The notes beneath the pieces were generated by a model. The model had not been told where the DNA came from. It was given only the letters and a program-made list of their open reading frames with translations, and searched no databases. Of a stretch of 18,798 nt of DNA, positions 1 to 7,006 are shown in pieces. The stretch spans positions 1 through 18,798 of the forward strand of contig JBGVLX010000025.1 in the NCBI GenBank assembly GCA_045124495.1. The letters are read 5' to 3'. The position numbers and the translations under genes were made by a program. Every line of letters starts with the position of its first letter. Position 1 is the stretch's first letter. The stretch comes from RGIG1668 sp045124495 (GTDB lineage: Bacteria > Bacillota > Clostridia > Lachnospirales > Lachnospiraceae).

Positions 1-2
1 CT

Positions 3-908
3 CGTATGATTTCCGTACAGGAAAAGGTAAAACAATTAACAGGAAAAGAACCATTTAAGGGAATCAACCCAGACGAATGTGTTGCCATCGGTGCTTCTAT
101 CCAGGGTGGTAAGTTAGCAGGTGATGCAGGCGCAGGCGAAAACTTATTATTAGACGTAACTCCACTTTCATTATCCATCGAAACTATGGGTGGTGTTGCA
201 ACCAGATTAATTGAAAGAAATACTACTATTCCTACTAAGAAGAGCCAGATTTTCTCTACTGCACAGGATAACCAGGATGCCGTTGATATCAACGTAGTTC
301 AAGGTGAAAGACAGTTCGCAAGAGATAACAAGAGCATTGGTAGATTCAGATTAGACGGTATCGCACCAGCAAGAAGAGGTGTGCCACAAATCGAAGTTAC
401 TTTCGATATCGATGCAAATGGTATTGTAAACGTATCTGCAAAAGATTTAGGAACCGGAAAAGAACAGCACATTACCATTACTGCAGGTTCTAACCTTTCA
501 GATGCAGATATCGAGAAAGCAGTAAAAGAAGCTGCTGAATACGAAGCACAGGATAAGAAACGTAAGGAAGCCATTGAAGCACGTAACGATGCAGATGCTA
601 TGGTATTCCAGACTGAAAAAGCATTAAATGAAGTTGGAGATAAGTTAGATCCAGCAGGAAAGACAAAGGTAGAAGCAGATCTTGCAGCATTAAAAGAATT
701 GATTGAAAAGACAGATGCAGAAAATATGTCTGAAGCTGAAGTAGAACAAATCAAGTCATTAAAGGAAACATTAATGAACAGTGCGCAAGATTTATTTGCA
801 AAATTATATGAACAAAACGGTCCTGGTGTAAACGCAGGTACAGGAGCAACCAGCCCTAATTATTCTGAAGATGGCGACGTTGTAGACGGAGAATACAAAG
901 AGGTATAA
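3..908 (+). CDS. dnaK: Molecular chaperone DnaK (Hsp70), C-terminal half, 5'-truncated by the window edge
   Basis: ATP-dependent Hsp70 chaperone that binds exposed hydrophobic segments of client proteins in the cytoplasm, working with DnaJ and GrpE. The frame is open to the window start, so the ATG at position 6 is an internal Met (…R-M-ISVQEKV), not the start. About 301 residues are visible: the end of the nucleotide-binding domain (KEPFKGINPDECVAIGASIQ), the interdomain linker and start of the substrate domain (LLLDVTPLSLSIETMGG, about residues 47-63 of the fragment), the beta-sandwich (IEVTFDIDANGIVNVSAKDL) and the helical lid. It ends in a disordered acidic tail, DGDVVDGEYKEV, close to the usual DnaK C-terminal motif. 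dnaJ follows after a 132-base spacer on the same strand, the standard hrcA-grpE-dnaK-dnaJ arrangement. Its upstream control region lies outside the window. Confidence 0.98.
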   Translation, partial: RMISVQEKVKQLTGKEPFKGINPDECVAIGASIQGGKLAGDAGAGENLLLDVTPLSLSIETMGGVATRLIERNTTIPTKKSQIFSTAQDNQDAVDINVVQGERQFARDNKSIGRFRLDGIAPARRGVPQIEVTFDIDANGIVNVSAKDLGTGKEQHITITAGSNLSDADIEKAVKEAAEYEAQDKKRKEAIEARNDADAMVFQTEKALNEVGDKLDPAGKTKVEADLAALKELIEKTDAENMSEAEVEQIKSLKETLMNSAQDLFAKLYEQNGPGVNAGTGATSPNYSEDGDVVDGEYKEV

Positions 909-929
909 GGCTCCTCTTAATGGGTTGTT

Positions 930-1005
930 ACATTCAACAAAAGAATGCCGGATAGAACGCTGGTTAACAAAAGCCGGCGTTATCCGGAAGTAACTTTTGG
1001 AATGT
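930..1005 (+). repeat. Long imperfect inverted repeat in the dnaK-dnaJ spacer
   Basis: The RNA of this spacer can fold into one long interrupted hairpin. Paired arms, outside to inside: 930-935 with 1000-1005 (ACATTC/GAATGT), 938-943 with 994-999 (CAAAAG/CTTTTG), 948-953 with 982-987 (CCGGAT/ATCCGG), 956-960 with 977-981 (AACGC/GCGTT) and 961-965 with 972-976 (with G-U pairs), leaving a 6-base loop. An outer pair, AAAGAGG at 897-903 with CCTCTTT at 1011-1017, could close it. The same AAGAGG can instead pair with CCTCTT at 913-918. There is no T-run after the stem, so it is not a normal intrinsic terminator. An mRNA stability or processing element that sets the dnaK:dnaJ ratio is an inference. 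Confidence 0.7.
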
Positions 1006-1040
1006 GGCAGCCTCTTTAAATCATGAGAAAGGGCATTGTT

Positions 1041-2201
1041 ATGGCAGATAAAAGAGATTACTATGAAGTATTAGGAATACAAAAAGGTGCTTCGGATTCT
1101 GAAATCAAAAAAGCATATCGCCAGGTTGCAAAAAAATATCATCCGGATATGAATCCTGGAGATAAAGAAGCAGAAGCAAAATTTAAAGAAGCTACGGAAG
1201 CCTATGAAGTACTTAGTGACTCTGATAAGAGAGCACGCTATGATCAATATGGTCATGCAGCCTTTGATCCAAATTCAGGAGCAGGTGGCGGATTTGGTGG
1301 TTTTGACGGCTTTGATATGGGAGATATGTTCGGTGATATTTTCGGAGATATGTTCGGTGGCAGAAGTTCAAGAAAAACCAACGGTCCTATGAAGGGTGCA
1401 AACATAAAAAGTGGTATCCGTGTCAGCTTCGAAGAAGCGGTTTTCGGAACAGAAAAAGAACTTGAAATTCCATTAAAGGATGAATGCGAAGAATGTAATG
1501 GAACAGGTGCCCAAAAAGGAACCTCCCCTGAAGTTTGTACGAAGTGTGGAGGAAAAGGACAGGTCGTATATACGCAACAATCCTTATTCGGTATGGTAAG
1601 AAATGTGCAAACCTGTCCGGATTGTAGCGGTTCCGGTAAAATCGTAAAACATAAATGTAGTTTTTGTGCAGGTACCGGTTATGTAAAGAGCAAGAAAAAG
1701 ATTTCAGTTACCGTACCGGCAGGTATCGATAACGGACAAAATATCCGTATGCGAGAAAAGGGCGAGCCGGGAACCAATGGTGGTCCAAGAGGCGATTTAT
1801 TAATCACTATCTTAGTAGACAGACATCCTAAGTTCCAACGTCAGGAATACGATATTTTCTCTACAGAACCAATTTCCTTCACTCAGGCAGCCTTAGGTTC
1901 TACGATTTCCATTGATACCATTGATGGTAAAGTAGACTATGAAATTAAGGCAGGTACCCAGACAGATACTAAGATTAAGTTGAAAGGAAAAGGCGTTCCT
2001 ACTCTTAGAAATAAAAACATCCGTGGCGATCACTATGTAACATTGGTAGTGGAAGTACCGGATAAATTAACCAAAGAACAAAAAGATATTTTAAATCAAT
2101 ATGACCAGACCGTAACAGACAGCTCAAGAAGAGCAGCAGATCCTCAGGGAGATATGTTTAGTGCCGGTTTAGGACATAAGAAAAAGAAAAAGAAATTTTA
2201 A
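1041..2201 (+). CDS. dnaJ: Chaperone DnaJ (Hsp40)
   Basis: Co-chaperone that delivers unfolded clients to DnaK and stimulates its ATPase. 386 residues. The order of domains is complete: J domain (residues 5-70) with the essential HPD at 34-36, a Gly/Phe-rich linker (about 77-115, repeats of GDMFGD/GDIFGD), a zinc domain with four CxxCxGxG-type repeats (CEECNGTG, CTKCGGKG, CPDCSGSG, CSFCAGTG), the C-terminal client-binding beta domains, and a basic tail HKKKKKKF. The start is taken at 1041 because AGAAAGGG at 1026-1033 lies 7 bases before it; an in-frame ATG at 1023 would add six residues (MRKGIV) but has no binding site and overlaps this one. A terminator follows directly, so the dnaK-dnaJ unit probably ends here. 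Confidence 0.98.
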   Translation: MADKRDYYEVLGIQKGASDSEIKKAYRQVAKKYHPDMNPGDKEAEAKFKEATEAYEVLSDSDKRARYDQYGHAAFDPNSGAGGGFGGFDGFDMGDMFGDIFGDMFGGRSSRKTNGPMKGANIKSGIRVSFEEAVFGTEKELEIPLKDECEECNGTGAQKGTSPEVCTKCGGKGQVVYTQQSLFGMVRNVQTCPDCSGSGKIVKHKCSFCAGTGYVKSKKKISVTVPAGIDNGQNIRMREKGEPGTNGGPRGDLLITILVDRHPKFQRQEYDIFSTEPISFTQAALGSTISIDTIDGKVDYEIKAGTQTDTKIKLKGKGVPTLRNKNIRGDHYVTLVVEVPDKLTKEQKDILNQYDQTVTDSSRRAADPQGDMFSAGLGHKKKKKKF

Positions 2202-2210
2202 TAAACAAAA

Positions 2211-2260
2211 GGGTGAAGAATCTTTTAAAAATAAAAGATGATTCGCCCATTTTGTCGTTT
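2211..2260 (+). terminator. Rho-independent terminator after dnaJ
   Basis: Arms at 2211-2226 and 2233-2248 pair as GGGTGAA..ATCTTTT with AAAAGAT..TTCGCCC (one G-U pair and a two-base internal mismatch), with a 6-base loop. The downstream arm is followed by ATTTTGTCGTTT, a broken T-run. It lies 10 bases after the dnaJ stop and separates dnaJ from prmA. I see no convincing promoter between here and prmA; a short A/T-rich hairpin (2284-2290 with 2297-2303) is also present. Confidence 0.8.
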
Positions 2261-2370
2261 CGTAAACATCATGGGTTCAGGGACAAAAAGGTTGTGCTTT
2301 TTGGGGTACTTAAAAAATGGCATACCGTTTGTTTCCTAGACTACAAAAACAAAAAAGAAAGGGTATTATT

Positions 2371-3324
2371 ATGAAATGGACGAAATTAACCATTGATACC
2401 ACCACGGCGGCAGAAGACATGATTAGTTATGCTTTAAGTGAATTAGGTATTGAAGGAATTGAGATAGAGGATCATGTTCCTTTGACAGAAGAAGAAAAGG
2501 CAAGGATGTATGTAGATTTATTACCGGATGAAATCGCACCGGATGATGGTACAGCAAGAATTAGCTGCTACATTGATCCGGAAGTAAATATGGATGAATT
2601 GGTAAAGCAGATCAAAGAACAGTTAGATGAAATCGAACAGTTCCTTCCGGTAGGCCCAAAGACCATAACCATTGGAGAAACCGAAGATAAAGACTGGATA
2701 AACAACTGGAAACAGTTTTTTAAACCTTTTCGGGTGAATGATCATATTATCATAAAACCAACCTGGGAAGTGTTAGAAGATAAAAAAGAAACCGACACGG
2801 TAGTAGAGATTGACCCAGGAACAGCTTTTGGAACCGGTTCCCACCACACCACGAAATTATGCATTCATCAGTTGGACAAATACATGAAAAAAGGAGACCG
2901 GCTGTTAGATGTAGGATGCGGAAGTGGTATCTTATCCATTATCGGGTTAAAACTTGGAGCAGGATTTGCAGTGGGTACGGACATTGATGAACATGCCATT
3001 AGTGCTACCTTAGAAAACTTAGAGAAGAACGGATTGACCGATGAAAATATGGAAGTATTCCAGGGAAATATTTTATCGGATCAGGAAACCAAAGACCGGG
3101 TGGGATATGAAAAGTATGATATTGTCCTTGCTAATATATTAGCAGACGTTTTAGTGCCACTTTCCGAAATCATCCGTCCTCACATGAAAAAAGATGGAAT
3201 GATTGTAATGTCAGGAATTATTAATACCAAAGAAGAGGAAGTAAAAGACGCCCTTTTAAGAAATGGATTTGAAATTGTTGAAATCACATATTCCGGAGAA
3301 TGGGTGGCAATTACTGCAAAATAA
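2371..3324 (+). CDS. prmA: Ribosomal protein L11 methyltransferase
   Basis: SAM-dependent enzyme that trimethylates lysines and the N-terminus of ribosomal protein L11. 317 residues, a normal length. The N-terminal substrate-recognition domain (about 1-100) is followed by a Rossmann-fold methyltransferase: EIDPGTAFGTGSHHTT (146-161, family signature), LLDVGCGSGILS (178-189, SAM-binding motif I), an acidic residue in GTDIDEHA (202-209) and the catalytic-site motif IVLANILADVL (251-261). The start at 2371 has AGAAAGGG at 2356-2363, 7 bases upstream, and matches the usual N-terminus MKW. The in-frame ATG at 2317 would add 18 low-complexity residues with no binding site. rsmE begins 10 bases later, so the two are co-transcribed. 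The dnaJ-prmA-rsmE order is common in Firmicutes. Confidence 0.97.
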   Translation: MKWTKLTIDTTTAAEDMISYALSELGIEGIEIEDHVPLTEEEKARMYVDLLPDEIAPDDGTARISCYIDPEVNMDELVKQIKEQLDEIEQFLPVGPKTITIGETEDKDWINNWKQFFKPFRVNDHIIIKPTWEVLEDKKETDTVVEIDPGTAFGTGSHHTTKLCIHQLDKYMKKGDRLLDVGCGSGILSIIGLKLGAGFAVGTDIDEHAISATLENLEKNGLTDENMEVFQGNILSDQETKDRVGYEKYDIVLANILADVLVPLSEIIRPHMKKDGMIVMSGIINTKEEEVKDALLRNGFEIVEITYSGEWVAITAK

Positions 3325-3334
3325 TGGAGGCCCC

Positions 3335-4081
3335 ATGTATCGATTTTTTAGTTTAGAAGAAACATTTACAAAAGAAACCGTGGAGATTACAGGAGAAGAC
3401 GTAAACCACATAAAAAACGTACTCCGGATGAAGATTGGGGAAGAAATACAAATCAGCAATGGAAATGAAAAAGAATATATATGCACCATTGAATCTATGG
3501 AAAAAGATAAGATTATTGCCAAAATCGTAGATGTAATCGGAACGAGTTCAGAATTACCGGTAAAGATTACCTTGTTTCAGGGGTTGCCAAAAGGGGATAA
3601 AGTGGAGTATATTATTCAAAAAGCAGTAGAATTAGGTGCCCATCGCATTGTACTTGTTGATACGAAGCGCACGGTAGTAAAACTGGACGAAAAAAAGGCA
3701 TCAAAAAAAATAGAACGTTATAATTCCATTGCATTAAGTGCTGCGAAACAGGCGAAACGCTCCCAGGTACCGAAGGTAGAAGGGGTAATGTCCTTAGAAC
3801 AGGCCTTAAAAGAGGCAGATGAACTGGATGAAATTTTGATACCATACGAAAATGCACAAGGAATTTCCTATGCGAGGCAAGTAGTAAAAAACTTAAAAGG
3901 AAAGGAATCCATTGGTGTATTTATCGGACCGGAAGGTGGATTTGCGGAAGAAGAAGTAGAGAAAGCAAAAAATCATGGTGCAAAATGCATCACTTTAGGA
4001 AAAAGGATTTTACGAACAGAAACAGCAGCATTGACTGCATTATCTATTTTAATGTTTGAACTAGAGGAAGAAGAAGCCTAA
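3335..4081 (+). CDS. rsmE: 16S rRNA (uracil(1498)-N(3))-methyltransferase
   Basis: Methylates N3 of U1498 in helix 44 of 16S rRNA using SAM. 248 residues, normal for the family. An N-terminal PUA-like RNA-binding domain (about 1-70, MYRFF…EDVNHIKNVLRMKIGEEI) precedes a SPOUT knot domain with GLPKGDKVEYIIQKAVELGA (83-102), the SAM-site motif IGVFIGPEGGF (193-203) and LGKRILRTETAALTAL (221-236). The start at 3335 is preferred because GGAGG (3326-3330) is just upstream and MYRFF is the usual beginning; the longer reading from 3263 would run inside prmA. Only 10 bases separate it from prmA, and the desulfurase gene begins 37 bases after its stop. Confidence 0.97.
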   Translation: MYRFFSLEETFTKETVEITGEDVNHIKNVLRMKIGEEIQISNGNEKEYICTIESMEKDKIIAKIVDVIGTSSELPVKITLFQGLPKGDKVEYIIQKAVELGAHRIVLVDTKRTVVKLDEKKASKKIERYNSIALSAAKQAKRSQVPKVEGVMSLEQALKEADELDEILIPYENAQGISYARQVVKNLKGKESIGVFIGPEGGFAEEEVEKAKNHGAKCITLGKRILRTETAALTALSILMFELEEEEA

Positions 4082-4118
4082 GATAATTTACCATTGAGAA
4101 TAAAGAAAGGGATACATC

Positions 4119-5261
4119 ATGGAAATATATTTGGATAATTCTGCCACCACCAAAATATTCCCTTCAGTTGGCGAAATGATGTTAAAAGTAATGCAGGAGG
4201 ATTATGGAAATCCCTCCTCTTTACATAAAAAGGGGATAGAAGCAGAATACTATTTAAAAGAAACCAGAGAAATTCTGGCTAAGATATTAAAGGTAACTCC
4301 GAAAGAGATTTTGTTTACTTCCGGCGGTACGGAATCCAATAATACTGCACTGATTGGTACAGCCCTGGCATTGAAAAAAAGAGGAAACCATATGATCAGT
4401 ACGGCATTTGAACACGCGTCGGTGTATAATCCTTTGCTTTATCTGAAAGAATTAGGATTTGACATTACATTTTTACCGGTTACCAAAGAAGGTAAGGTAG
4501 AAGCAGAAGTATTGCAACAGGCCATAAGAGAGGATACCATATTGGTATCCATCATGCATGTAAACAATGAGATTGGGGCAGTGCAGGACTTAGAACTACT
4601 AGGAGATATCATAAAAAAGAAAAATAAAGATACCCTGTTTCATGTAGATGCCATTCAAAGTTTCGGAAAATTTCAAATTTATCCGAAAAAAGCAAAAATT
4701 GACCTGTTATCTGTAAGTGGACATAAAATTCATGGACCTAAGGGAGTAGGATTTTTATATATTAAGGAAAAAACGAAGGTTAAACCTATTATTTATGGTG
4801 GCGGACAGCAAAAAGGCATGCGTTCCGGAACAGATAATGTACCGGGAATTGCAGGACTCGGAGTGGCTGCAAAAGAGATGTATGACCATTTAGAAGAAAG
4901 AAATCAGCACATGAAAAAATGTAAAGAACACTTTTTAAAACGACTGCAGGAGTTAGAAGGATGCCATTATAATCAGGGTGAGGCACCGAATATTATTAGC
5001 GTCAGCTTCGAAGGAATACGGAGTGAAGTATTGCTTCATGCGTTAGAAGAAAAAGAAATCTATGTGTCTTCCGGTTCCGCCTGTTCTTCTAATCACCCGG
5101 GAATCAGTGGAACCCTGAAAGCAATCGGCGTCAGGGAAGATCTGTTGGATGCTACGTTACGCTTCAGCCTTTGTGGAGAAAATACCATAGAGCAGATGGA
5201 TGAGACCATAGAGCAGTTAAAAGTATTGCTTCCACAATTAAGAAGGTTTATAAGAAAATAA
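4119..5261 (+). CDS. Cysteine desulfurase (NifS/IscS family, NifZ-like partner of ThiI)
   Basis: PLP enzyme that converts L-cysteine to alanine and passes the sulfur as an enzyme persulfide to acceptor proteins. 380 residues. Class V aminotransferase features: YLDNSATT at the N-terminus (4-11), TSGGTESNN (67-75), H99 stacking on PLP, D177/Q180 in HVDAIQS, the PLP lysine K203 in SVSGHKIHGPKG, and the catalytic Cys322 in SSGSACSS. The long SSGSACSS loop marks the IscS/NifS class rather than SufS. It lies 40 bases before thiI, as nifZ does next to thiI in Bacillus, so the probable job is to feed sulfur to ThiI (context inference). A role in Fe-S assembly is not excluded. The binding site AGAAAGGG (4104-4111) is 7 bases before the ATG. 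Confidence 0.94.
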   Translation: MEIYLDNSATTKIFPSVGEMMLKVMQEDYGNPSSLHKKGIEAEYYLKETREILAKILKVTPKEILFTSGGTESNNTALIGTALALKKRGNHMISTAFEHASVYNPLLYLKELGFDITFLPVTKEGKVEAEVLQQAIREDTILVSIMHVNNEIGAVQDLELLGDIIKKKNKDTLFHVDAIQSFGKFQIYPKKAKIDLLSVSGHKIHGPKGVGFLYIKEKTKVKPIIYGGGQQKGMRSGTDNVPGIAGLGVAAKEMYDHLEERNQHMKKCKEHFLKRLQELEGCHYNQGEAPNIISVSFEGIRSEVLLHALEEKEIYVSSGSACSSNHPGISGTLKAIGVREDLLDATLRFSLCGENTIEQMDETIEQLKVLLPQLRRFIRK

Positions 5262-5273
5262 AAAGAAAGGAAA

Positions 5274-5290
5274 TATGTACAAAGTACATA
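5274..5290. repeat. Perfect 7-3-7 inverted repeat before thiI
   Basis: TATGTAC-AAA-GTACATA is a perfect dyad between the cysteine desulfurase stop and the thiI start, and it contains the ATG of the leader ORF. It could be an operator for a dimeric regulator or a small RNA hairpin that hides the leader start; the A/T-rich stem would be weak as RNA. Confidence 0.6.
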
Positions 5291-5298
5291 AAGAATAA
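5275..5298 (+). CDS. Possible 7-codon leader ORF upstream of thiI
   Basis: A short ORF (MYKVHKE, stop TAA) follows AGAAAGG at 5264-5270, the only good ribosome binding site in the desulfurase-thiI gap. Its stop is three bases before the thiI ATG and in the same frame, an arrangement suited to termination-reinitiation. The coding part overlaps a perfect inverted repeat. No protein evidence can be had from sequence alone; a chance ORF is possible. Confidence 0.35.
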   Translation: MYKVHKE

Positions 5299-5301
5299 AA
5301 G

Positions 5302-6480
5302 ATGAAACTAAATGCATTCCTTGTAAAATACGCGGAAATTGGAATCAAGGGAAAAAACAGACATATTTTCGAAGATGCCCTTGTATCCCAAATCCGTAAT
5401 GCCATAGAACCCATTGCTGATTTTCAGATACGAAAAGAACCGGGAAGAATCTTCTTAGAAGCTAAAGAAGATTATGACTATGACGAAGTAGTAGAAGCGT
5501 TGCAAAGGGTATTCGGAATCGTAGGAATTTGTCCGGTATTGATTGAACCGGATTTTGAATGGGAAAATCTCGTAAAAACTACCATAAAATATGTGGAAGA
5601 ACAATATGAAAAGAAGAATTTTACCTTTAAAATCAGTGCGAGACGTTCCAATAAAGGATATGAAAAAGACTCCATGGAAATTGGAAGGGATATGGGCGGA
5701 GAATTGTTGGATAAATTCCCGGAATTATCTGTAGATGTTCATAACCCGGAAGTAGATATAAAAATAGAAATTCGCAGCAAAGCATATATTTATTCTAAGA
5801 CCATAAAAGGTGCGGGCGGACTTCCGGTAGGAACCAATGGAAAAGCCATGCTGCTGTTATCCGGTGGAATTGACAGTCCCGTAGCAGGATATATGATTGC
5901 AAAACGTGGTGTGAAAATAGATGCTACTTATTTCCATGCCCCTCCCTATACCAGTGAACGTGCAAAACAAAAAGTGGTAGATTTAGCAAAACTGGTATCG
6001 AAATATTCCGGAAAGATAAATTTAAATGTAGTGAATTTCACAGACATCCAGCTGGCCATTTATGAAAAATGCCCTCATGAGCAATTAACCATTATTATGA
6101 GAAGATATATGATGAAAATCGCAGAACAACTGGCAGAAAAGAGTAACTGTCAGGCACTGGTAACCGGAGAAAGCATCGGACAGGTGGCAAGTCAGACGAT
6201 TTACAGCCTGGGGGTAACCAATGAAGTCTGTAAACTTCCGGTATTCCGTCCATGCATTGGAATGGATAAACAGGAAATTGTAGATATTTCAGAGCAGATT
6301 AATACTTATGAAACTTCCATTCAGCCTTTTGAAGACTGTTGTACTATTTTTGTGGCAAAACACCCTGTGACCAAGCCAACCTTAAAATCCATTGAACGTT
6401 CAGAGGAAAAACTAGCAGACGTCATAGACGGTTTAATGGAAGAAGCACTGAATACAGTAGAAACGATTGTAATTCGATAG
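5302..6480 (+). CDS. thiI: tRNA 4-thiouridine synthase ThiI (tRNA sulfurtransferase), no rhodanese domain
   Basis: Adenylates U8 of tRNA and transfers sulfur to make s4U, a near-UV sensor; in many bacteria it also supplies sulfur for the thiazole of thiamine. 392 residues. An N-terminal ferredoxin-like region and THUMP domain (to about 165; the start LVKYAEIGIKGKNR is typical) precede the PP-loop ATPase with LLLSGGIDSPVAGY (184-197). FEDCCTIFVAKHP (343-355) holds the sulfur-handling cysteine expected in this region. There is no C-terminal rhodanese domain, as in Bacillus, so the upstream desulfurase probably donates sulfur directly. The ATG at 5302 is fixed by an in-frame TAA six bases upstream; its own binding site is weak (see the leader ORF). 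A strong hairpin terminator follows. Confidence 0.96.
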   Translation: MKLNAFLVKYAEIGIKGKNRHIFEDALVSQIRNAIEPIADFQIRKEPGRIFLEAKEDYDYDEVVEALQRVFGIVGICPVLIEPDFEWENLVKTTIKYVEEQYEKKNFTFKISARRSNKGYEKDSMEIGRDMGGELLDKFPELSVDVHNPEVDIKIEIRSKAYIYSKTIKGAGGLPVGTNGKAMLLLSGGIDSPVAGYMIAKRGVKIDATYFHAPPYTSERAKQKVVDLAKLVSKYSGKINLNVVNFTDIQLAIYEKCPHEQLTIIMRRYMMKIAEQLAEKSNCQALVTGESIGQVASQTIYSLGVTNEVCKLPVFRPCIGMDKQEIVDISEQINTYETSIQPFEDCCTIFVAKHPVTKPTLKSIERSEEKLADVIDGLMEEALNTVETIVIR

Positions 6481-6517
6481 AGAAAACATAAAAGAAACTG
6501 ATTGTGATTTAACAAAA

Positions 6518-6546
6518 AAACAAGCCGGCATTTCACCGGCTTGTTT
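6518..6546. terminator. Bidirectional terminator between thiI and the HPr-like gene
   Basis: A perfect 11-base stem, AAACAAGCCGG (6518-6528) with CCGGCTTGTTT (6536-6546), with a 7-base loop, lies between convergent genes. On the + strand the arm ends in TTT before AAAATAAAA. On the - strand it is followed by a run of seven T (complement of 6514-6520), so it should terminate at least as well for the - strand gene. Confidence 0.9.
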
Positions 6547-6568
6547 AAAATAAAAATTATGTTATAAA

Positions 6569-6802
6569 CTATTCAATGATGTATGGTGCAAGCTTTTCAA
6601 CGATTTCGTCTACACCTTCAGATGCATGAATGTTTAAGTCGATTGGTTTTGTGATATCTAAAGAAAAGATACCCATAATAGACTTAGCATCGATTACGTA
6701 TCTTCCAGATACCAAATCGAATTCAGCATCGAATTTGCTGATTTCATTTACAAAAGTCTTAACCTTCTCGATTGAATTTAAAGAAATTTTTACTGTTTTC
6801 AT
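6569..6802 (-). CDS. HPr-family protein lacking the phosphocarrier histidine
   Basis: 77 residues with the HPr (PTS phosphocarrier) fold pattern: KFDAEFDLVSGRYVIDAKSIMGIFSLD (23-49) lines up with the part of HPr around the regulatory serine, and Ser41 sits in KSIMG where HprK/P phosphorylates Ser46. The active-site loop GxHARPA is absent; the matching stretch (SIEKVKTF, 10-17) has no histidine and is about three residues shorter. It therefore cannot carry phosphate from enzyme I to EII. A regulatory role similar to Bacillus Crh, acting with CcpA or on enzymes, is an inference. AAGGAGG (complement of 6810-6816) lies 7 bases before the start, so translation should be strong. It is the only gene on the - strand and lies between thiI and mtaB. 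Confidence 0.85.
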   Translation of the reverse strand: MKTVKISLNSIEKVKTFVNEISKFDAEFDLVSGRYVIDAKSIMGIFSLDITKPIDLNIHASEGVDEIVEKLAPYIIE

Positions 6803-6835
6803 TGTAACTCCTCCTTATTTTTGATAAACAATGAA

Positions 6836-6852
6836 AAGAAAGATACTTTCTT
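6836..6852. repeat. Perfect inverted repeat in the HPr-like gene leader
   Basis: AAGAAAG-ATA-CTTTCTT, a 7-3-7 dyad, lies about 20 bases downstream of the predicted transcription start of the HPr-like gene and 34 bases before its start codon. It could be an operator or a weak hairpin. No known family consensus is claimed. Confidence 0.5.
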
Positions 6853-6875
6853 ATTCGTTGTCAAACTACGTTTAT

Positions 6876-6904
6876 ATAGTAAAGGTTCAAGGTTAAAAAG
6901 TCAA
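6876..6904 (-). promoter_or_regulatory. Sigma-A-type promoter for the HPr-like gene
   Basis: Read on the - strand: -35 TTGACT (complement of 6899-6904), a 17-base spacer, and -10 TACTAT (complement of 6876-6881). Transcription would begin near 6869 and leave a leader of about 65 bases. A + strand TATAGT (6875-6880) overlaps the -10 but has no good -35, so I see no convincing promoter for mtaB here. Confidence 0.6.
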
Positions 6905-7006
6905 TATAAAAACTACCGAAAAAATGGAAAACAATAGAATTAATTTAGTGAAAAATGAAGAAAATGTGAAAGAATATAAGGTTAAAAAAGAAACATGGAG
7001 GATTAT

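Noticed and set aside
299..754. Long reverse-strand ORF inside dnaK and similar antisense ORFs elsewhere (10-12 kb, 14 kb)
   Set aside because: They mirror the codon pattern of the + strand genes, have no binding sites and give low-complexity Ser/Phe/Leu-rich proteins; shadows of real genes.
2256..2370. Promoter for prmA
   Set aside because: Candidate hexamers (TTGTGC, TACTTA) do not occur at acceptable spacing; left uncalled.
2831..2842. Perfect palindrome GGAACCGGTTCC inside prmA
   Set aside because: It encodes the conserved GTGS motif region of PrmA, so coding constraint explains it.
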